Assembly: GCF_004340525.1 (NCBI RefSeq)
Contig: NZ_SLWX01000005.1
Location: forward strand, 186,001-250,000
Direction of reading: 5' to 3'
Source of the DNA: Chromatocurvus halotolerans
GTDB lineage: Bacteria; Pseudomonadota; Gammaproteobacteria; Pseudomonadales; Halieaceae
Length of the DNA: 64,000 bases
Shown: piece after piece, positions 59,292-64,000 of the stretch
Layout: each line of letters opens with the position of its first letter
Numbering within the stretch: position 1 is the first letter of the stretch
Program-made: the position numbers and the translations under genes
The notes under the pieces: generated by a model
Seen by the model: only the letters and a program-made list of their open reading frames with translations
What the model was told of the DNA's origin: nothing
Databases searched by the model: none

Positions 59292-60236
59292 ATGCTCTCA
59301 ATCCGGCACAACTGGCACAGCGCGATGCCGCTGCAGTGGATGGCTCTGCTGCCGTGGCTTCTGGTGTGCCTGCTGTCCGGTTCCGCACGGGCCATGCAGA
59401 TGCCGCCCTGGCAGCAGCTCGTGTTTGAACAGAAAAGTTTCTGGGCTACCGCCCGCGGCGTTCTCACGCTCAGCGAATTTACCGACGCCCGCGGCGCACG
59501 GGACCTCGACTCGGCGCAGGCCAGCGATACCCAGCGCTCGTCGGGCTACCTGTCGCTGGAGGTCAACAACTATGTGGCCAGCAACAGCGAACAGATCACG
59601 CTGACGCTGGATGCCGCCACCGGCGCCGCGCAGTTCCGCTGGCGTCTCAGCCGCGGGCGGGACTCGCGCGTGAAGATCCATGAGTACCACGATACGCTCA
59701 TCGCCCGCGAGCGGCGCGAACCTCCCGCGGGGGATGACAGCGTATCCCCCGCAGACTGGCCGGCCACCCACGAGATGAACCTGCCGCTGCCGCCCCAGGC
59801 GGAGGGGCGACACATCGTCGCCACGCACGCCCTGCTCGTTCTGCTGCCGACCCTGCTGGAGGATCCGTCGCGGGCAGACAACTACCTGGTGCATACCGAC
59901 CTCAACTTCTTCCGGCTGGAAGCGGACCTGTCGGACAAGATCGTGACCATCGGCAACACGCTGACGGTGGACGGCGAGCGGCGCCGCAAGGACCGCCGCT
60001 GCCAAGTGCTGACACTGCGCCTGGTGCCACTGCCGGGCAACCCCGAAGAGCCGGACGTCATGCTCATGGGCATGAGCGGAAAAATTCACGTGTTCATCGA
60101 CACTGCCACCGGCCTGCCGCTGCGTCTGCGCGGGGATGCACCGCGGATTGGCAGCGCAGAACTGAACCTGATCGAGGCCAGCACCCGAAACACTCGCAAT
60201 CCGGCCCAGCGCCTGCGGCCCTCGCCCCCGCCGTGA
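59292..60236 (+). CDS. Hypothetical secreted protein
   Basis: No known family was recognised. The protein (314 residues from ATG 59292) has an N-terminal signal peptide (MPLQWMALLPWLLVCLLSGSARA, cut near ARA), so it is probably periplasmic or outer-membrane associated. The mature part is beta-rich with GYLSLEVNNYVASNSEQ, KIHEYHDTLIARERR and a C-terminal GMSGKIHVFIDTATGLPLRLRG, which resembles outer-layer domains that bind lipid-like ligands, though this is only impression. A second Met at 59325 is an alternative start. Its stop overlaps the next gene by four bases (GTGA), so it probably acts with the lipid kinase-like protein. Confidence 0.7.
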   Translation: MLSIRHNWHSAMPLQWMALLPWLLVCLLSGSARAMQMPPWQQLVFEQKSFWATARGVLTLSEFTDARGARDLDSAQASDTQRSSGYLSLEVNNYVASNSEQITLTLDAATGAAQFRWRLSRGRDSRVKIHEYHDTLIARERREPPAGDDSVSPADWPATHEMNLPLPPQAEGRHIVATHALLVLLPTLLEDPSRADNYLVHTDLNFFRLEADLSDKIVTIGNTLTVDGERRRKDRRCQVLTLRLVPLPGNPEEPDVMLMGMSGKIHVFIDTATGLPLRLRGDAPRIGSAELNLIEASTRNTRNPAQRLRPSPPP

Positions 60237-61201
60237 GCAGGCCCGGCGCCCGCGTCGGCGTGATCAGCAACCCCACCAGCGGCCACAATCGCGATCACTT
60301 CGGCGCCGTCGAGACGACCCTGGCATGCTGTCCCGGCGTCATACAGCATGCCGTAACCGCCACCCCCGCCGACATTCCCGCAGCCCTCGCCCGTCTCGCT
60401 GACTCCCGGGTCGACACCCTGGTGGTCAACGGCGGCGATGGCACGGTGGCAGCGGTTCTCGGCGCCATGCTCGAGGGCGCTGCATTTCCCCGACCGCCGG
60501 CGGTGATCATCCTGCCGGCCGGAACCGCGAACATGACGGCCGGGGACGTCGGCGTCCGCGGCAGACTGCGGCCGGCTGTCGCCCGGCTGTGCCGCTGGGC
60601 CACGTCTCCCGCCGCCGGGCAGAGCGCCGGCGAACGCACGCAGCGGTGCCTGATGCGCCTCGACATGAACGGGACGCGGCATTACGGCATGTTTCTCGGG
60701 GCGGGCGCGATTATCGGCGGCACCGAGTTTGCCCACCGGGAAATTCATGCGCGGGGCGTGCGCGATGATGCGAGTCTGGCGCTGAGCACGCTGCGCACTG
60801 TCTGGGGTGTCCTGCGACAGGATCCAGCTTTCAGCAGGTGCAGCCGGGTTTCCATCCGCAGCGATGGCGCTGCTGTACGCGAGCACGATGCGCTGATTCT
60901 GGCACTGTCCACCCTGCAGCGACTGTCATTTGGCATGCGCCCTTTCTGGGGCGAGGGAGACGGCCCCCTCAGATTGACCGTCGTCGACCGGGAGTGTCGG
61001 CGCTTTTTACCCAATTTTATCCGTATCATAGCCGGCAGACCCGGCCGCGGAGCACGCCCCGAGCGCGGCTACCACTCCACCAATGCAACGGAGCTGCATA
61101 TGGATATCGCAGGCCCCATCAATCTGGACGGCGAGGTGCTGACGCCCACCGGCCCGCTGGTCGTGGCAGCGACTGCGCCTGTCACCTTTCTGCGTCTGTA
61201 G
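60233..61201 (+). CDS. Diacylglycerol/sphingosine kinase-like lipid kinase
   Basis: The 322-residue protein has the DAGK catalytic-domain pattern: VGVISNPTSGHNRDHF at the start and VVNGGDGTVAAVLGAML with GGDGT at 67-71, followed by ILPAGTANMTAGDVG. Members phosphorylate lipid hydroxyls (diacylglycerol, sphingoid bases) or related substrates. The start is GTG overlapping the previous stop. The C-terminal half is divergent, with GMFLGAGAIIGGTEFAH matching the usual GxGxD region only in part. The substrate here is unknown. It sits between a secreted protein and a nucleotidyltransferase-like gene. Confidence 0.8.
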   Translation: MSRPGARVGVISNPTSGHNRDHFGAVETTLACCPGVIQHAVTATPADIPAALARLADSRVDTLVVNGGDGTVAAVLGAMLEGAAFPRPPAVIILPAGTANMTAGDVGVRGRLRPAVARLCRWATSPAAGQSAGERTQRCLMRLDMNGTRHYGMFLGAGAIIGGTEFAHREIHARGVRDDASLALSTLRTVWGVLRQDPAFSRCSRVSIRSDGAAVREHDALILALSTLQRLSFGMRPFWGEGDGPLRLTVVDRECRRFLPNFIRIIAGRPGRGARPERGYHSTNATELHMDIAGPINLDGEVLTPTGPLVVAATAPVTFLRL

Positions 61202-61203
61202 CC

Positions 61204-62157
61204 ATGCAGCAGGAGCACATCGACCCGTTCTTTGCCGACCTGCCCCTGGATAACGACGACCAGCAGGCGCTGAATGCCTTGCTGGATGCGCTTGAGGCGC
61301 AGTACAACCAGTCCGTACTGGGCATCATCGTCTACGGATCCTGCCTGCGCAGCGGCGATATCTTTGACGGCCTGCTGGACATCTACCTGCTGTGCAGCCG
61401 TTACCGTGACGCCTACGGCGCCGGCGCACTCGCCGCCGGCAATCGCCTGCTGCCGCCCAACGTGTTTTACGCCCAGCAGGAAACGGCCGGCCGCATGTTG
61501 CGCAGCAAGGTCAGCGTCCTGTCGCTGAAGGACTTTCGGCGCGCCTGCAGTCCCGGCCATTTCGAATCCTATTTCTGGGGCCGCTTCGCGCAGCCGGTCG
61601 CGCTGCCGCGGGTTCGGGATGACAGCGTGCGACGGGGCATCGCAACGGCGCTGCGCGATGCGTCGCGGACACTGCTCAAGCGCAGCCTGCCGGCACTGCC
61701 TCCCAGCGGCTGCATCAGTGACCTCTGGGTAGAGGCGCTGCAGCTGAGCTATGCCACCGAGCTGCGCACGGAGCGTCCGGGACGCACCCGGGAGCTTGTG
61801 CTTGCCTCGGAGACTTTCTACCTTGAGGCGGCCCGGCGGGCCGCCGAAGATCCGTCGCTGCAGCTTGTCCTCGATTTTTCGGTATCTCCCCCTATCTACC
61901 ACAGCAGTGCCTCCTTGCGACGCCGCGGACTCTCACGGCTGGCCTGGGCGCTGCGTCGCACCAGCGGCAAGCTGCGTTCCATTGCGCGCCTGGTGAAAGC
62001 GCTGTTCACTTTCGGCAACGGTCTGGACTACATCGCATGGAAGCTGGAGCGTCATTCGGGTGAGCCCATCATCATCCCGCCGCGCGTGCGGCGCTGGCCA
62101 CTGCTTTACAGCTGGGGCTTTTTCTGGCGGCTTTACCGTCGGGGCATCTTCCGGTGA
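61204..62157 (+). CDS. Uncharacterised protein, possible nucleotidyltransferase fold
   Basis: The 317-residue protein starts two bases after the lipid-kinase-like gene. GIIVYGSCLRSGDIFDGLLDIYLL (GS at 45-46, Asp55, Asp59) resembles the hG[GS]..D.[DE] pattern of nucleotidyltransferase-fold proteins, but the second acidic residue of the Dh[DE]h pair is Tyr, so it may be inactive or the match may be chance. The rest is helical and basic, with Trp-rich RRWPLLYSWGFFWRLYRRGIF at the end, perhaps a membrane-contacting tail. Its stop overlaps the O-antigen-ligase-like gene by four bases, suggesting an envelope role. Confidence 0.65.
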   Translation: MQQEHIDPFFADLPLDNDDQQALNALLDALEAQYNQSVLGIIVYGSCLRSGDIFDGLLDIYLLCSRYRDAYGAGALAAGNRLLPPNVFYAQQETAGRMLRSKVSVLSLKDFRRACSPGHFESYFWGRFAQPVALPRVRDDSVRRGIATALRDASRTLLKRSLPALPPSGCISDLWVEALQLSYATELRTERPGRTRELVLASETFYLEAARRAAEDPSLQLVLDFSVSPPIYHSSASLRRRGLSRLAWALRRTSGKLRSIARLVKALFTFGNGLDYIAWKLERHSGEPIIIPPRVRRWPLLYSWGFFWRLYRRGIFR

Positions 62158-63464
62158 TTCAGCGCCTGTCGCGCGCAGCAACACAGGACAGCGGCAGCAT
62201 CGGTCTTTACCTGTTTGCCTTCACCGCTTTCAGCCAGCGCGCACTCGCGGTCATCGGCTGCCTCCTGATGCTGTACGCACTCTGGCGCGACCGGCGTGCG
62301 GCGTGGCCGCAGCTGCGCCAGGCGCCGCTTTTCTGGTGCACGGCGGCACTGGCTGCCTATACCGTGGCCCGGACCGTGCTCGCGGTCGCGAACGACCCCG
62401 GGAACGCTGCTCTGCACGCCAAGGATGCAGCGAGAATTCTCTATCTCTGCGCCTTTGTGGCAGTTGCCTGGGCGCTGCGCGGCGACCACAGGCGGATACT
62501 GCGCTTTCTCGTCACCGCCGCGGCAGGCTTCGTGATCGCTCGCCTGTGGCACTTCGACTGGCAGTTCGACTACCCGCAGCCCTGGTGGCAGATGCGGCTC
62601 GGACTCGGGCTGGAAACCATAGGTCTGGGCTATTACGCCGGTACGCTGCTGATCGGACTGCTGCTGTTTGCGCCGCGCGTGCTTGCCCATGCCCACGGGC
62701 CCTGGGGCCTTGCGGGTACCGCCCTGCTGCTGACCGTGGGCGTGGCTGCCAGCCTGCAGTGGGTGATCCTGTCGCAGTCTCGGGCCGCCTGGCTCGGACT
62801 ACTGCCCCTCGCGGCTCTCGCGGCGCTGTTTGCCCTGCGCAGCAGCTGGCAGCGCGGCGGTCTCCCGGCGCTGGCACGCATGAGTGCGCCGCTGGTCCTG
62901 CTGCTGGTGATCGCCGGACTCAATGCACCCAACCTGATACAGCGCCTCAGCGAGGAACAGCACACCATAGGGTTTTTGCTCAGTGGCAACCTGGACGCGA
63001 TCAGCAGCGCCGATGAGCGCGGCTGGGAGCACAGCATTGGAACCCGCATTCAGATGCTGGAGGCAGGCTATCGGCAGTGGCTTGAAGCGCCCCTCCTGGG
63101 TGCCGGCCCGGCGGCGAGCAAGCTGACGCTGCTCGCCAGCGACGATCGGGTGCTGCAGCAGTACAACGATTACCACAATGTCGCGCTGGACCTTCTTGTC
63201 CGCCTTGGCATGGCTGGACTGCTGCTGTTTCTGTTTTGTGTCAAATACACGCTGAGCAGTGGCTGGCAGGCCTGGCGCCGCGGCCAGCTGCCCGCCGATA
63301 CTGCGCTGTTCCTCGCCGGCGCCCTGTGCCTGCTTCTCGCCAGCAGCCTGAGCAACTTCCGCCTTCTCAACTTCGATTTCCGCTATTGGCTGTTTATCGT
63401 CACGGCCCCCCTGACCACCTTCGCGATCTGCGGTTCAGGCGCACGCAACAGCCCCCGCGGATAG
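62154..63464 (+). CDS. O-antigen ligase/polymerase family membrane protein (WaaL-like)
   Basis: The 436-residue protein has about ten to twelve membrane helices and the periplasmic loop of the Wzy_C/O-antigen ligase family, with SQSRAAWLGLLPL and, near the end of the loop, YHNVALDLLVRLGMAGLLLFL (H-N-x-x-L pattern). Such proteins join O-antigen or other glycans to lipid A-core or to other acceptors in the periplasm. The start is GTG. It could be ligase or polymerase; the glycosyltransferase-like gene after it supports a surface-polysaccharide role. Confidence 0.8.
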   Translation: MIQRLSRAATQDSGSIGLYLFAFTAFSQRALAVIGCLLMLYALWRDRRAAWPQLRQAPLFWCTAALAAYTVARTVLAVANDPGNAALHAKDAARILYLCAFVAVAWALRGDHRRILRFLVTAAAGFVIARLWHFDWQFDYPQPWWQMRLGLGLETIGLGYYAGTLLIGLLLFAPRVLAHAHGPWGLAGTALLLTVGVAASLQWVILSQSRAAWLGLLPLAALAALFALRSSWQRGGLPALARMSAPLVLLLVIAGLNAPNLIQRLSEEQHTIGFLLSGNLDAISSADERGWEHSIGTRIQMLEAGYRQWLEAPLLGAGPAASKLTLLASDDRVLQQYNDYHNVALDLLVRLGMAGLLLFLFCVKYTLSSGWQAWRRGQLPADTALFLAGALCLLLASSLSNFRLLNFDFRYWLFIVTAPLTTFAICGSGARNSPRG

Positions 63465-63520
63465 AAAAACCCGCTGCCTTGATTTATAGTTCGCGACGTC
63501 ATTGCAACGGTGGAGCGGGC

Positions 63521-64000
63521 ATGCGGGCCGGCGTTTTCATACAGACCAACCACAAGCAGATCACCGGCGCGATAGTGGCGGCACACGCGCTGCGGCGCTA
63601 TTCGTCGAACAACGACCGGTTCGACGTAACCCTGATGGACACCGCCGACTATCCCTTCTTTCAGGAATACGAGGGTCAGGAATACCTGCGCGACGGGGTA
63701 CCCCGCACCTGGCTCAACGATGATCTGCAGTCCTTCACACCTACCCGCTTCATGCCCCCGCAGCTGATGGGCTATGAGGGTCGTGCGGTGGTCATCGACC
63801 CGGACATCTTTGCCACCACGGATATCTGGGACCTGCTTTCCCGCGACATGCAGGGCAAGGCCATCATGTGCCGCATGCGCTCGGGGCCCAAGGGACTGGT
63901 CGACAAGTGCATGGCCTCCAGCGTCATGCTGCTGGACTGCGCGAAGCTCTCCCACTGGGATGCCGAAGCCAGGTTCCGCGCCATGTTCACCTTCGAGCAG
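63521..64000 (+). CDS. Glycosyltransferase-like protein (3' end outside window)
   Basis: The frame begins MRAGVFIQTNHKQITGAIVAAHALRRYS at 63521 and runs off the window after 160 residues. TWLNDDLQSFTPTRFMPPQLMGYEGRAVVIDPDIFA with a D-x-D-like DPD, and MQGKAIMCRMRSG, resemble nucleotide-sugar-type transferases found in lipopolysaccharide and capsule clusters. It lies 56 bases after the O-antigen-ligase-like gene. Without the 3' half the family cannot be fixed. Confidence 0.6.
   Translation, partial: MRAGVFIQTNHKQITGAIVAAHALRRYSSNNDRFDVTLMDTADYPFFQEYEGQEYLRDGVPRTWLNDDLQSFTPTRFMPPQLMGYEGRAVVIDPDIFATTDIWDLLSRDMQGKAIMCRMRSGPKGLVDKCMASSVMLLDCAKLSHWDAEARFRAMFTFEQ

Overview
The window is a GC-rich chromosomal segment of a Gammaproteobacterium. 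Almost every gene is a core housekeeping gene, and the order follows the Pseudomonas-type backbone: dcw start, rnpB, rsmI-lpoA, sspAB, bc1 complex, rpsI-rplM, zapE, degS/algW, hisDG, yrb/lpt-rpoN-pts, mreBCD, gatCAB, prfA-hemA, lolB-ispE-prs-pth-ychF. A marine relative of Pseudomonadales/Cellvibrionales is plausible but is an inference. Coding density is very high, with many ATGA, TGATG and TAATG overlaps. No prophage, insertion sequence, CRISPR array or plasmid gene is visible.

Layout. 1-7385 (minus): first part of the division/cell-wall cluster, mraZ-rsmH-ftsL-ftsI-murE-murF-mraY, with a clear promoter and MraZ-type operator repeats. 7581-8045: RNase P RNA with promoter and terminator. 8055-13408: rsmI, divergent lpoA-yraN-diaA-dolP, and sspAB. 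13496-17261: Rieske protein plus a single ORF encoding cytochrome b joined to cytochrome c1, then rpsI-rplM. 17351-17647: first pair of structured repeats. 17685-23781: zapE, zapG, degS, hisD-hisG, ibaG, mlaC. 24036-33299: yrbG-kdsD-kdsC-lptA-lptB-rpoN-hpf-ptsN-rapZ-ptsO-mgtE-darP. 33251-40067 (minus): yhdP, maf, mreD, mreC, mreB. 40332-43847: gatCAB and a small PA4642-family gene. 43844-44382: second pair of structured repeats. 44411-51249: smrA, cysZ, rhlB, moeB-prmC-prfA-hemA. 51516-58396: TPR lipoprotein, lolB, ispE, tRNA-Gln, prs, rplY, pth, ychF. 58429-64000: a phosphopantetheinyl transferase and a less familiar envelope operon (secreted protein, lipid kinase-like protein, nucleotidyltransferase-like protein, O-antigen ligase-like protein, glycosyltransferase-like protein).

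The most unusual content is a four-copy family of structured DNA elements at 17351-17471, 17526-17647, 43844-43964 and 44262-44382. Each copy has GTAG, three bases, a 31-bp inverted-repeat stem whose sequence differs from copy to copy but stays paired, and a 52-53 base tip folding into two further small hairpins with TCC loops and compensatory changes. The copies occur as two opposed pairs with the GTAG ends outward. This looks like a REP/RAYT-type mobile or RNA-structural element of unusual size. Other points: a cytochrome b-c1 fusion gene, an apparent ATC start codon for mreC, missing lptC, murA and mla transporter genes at their usual sites, and an SSQ motif in FtsI.
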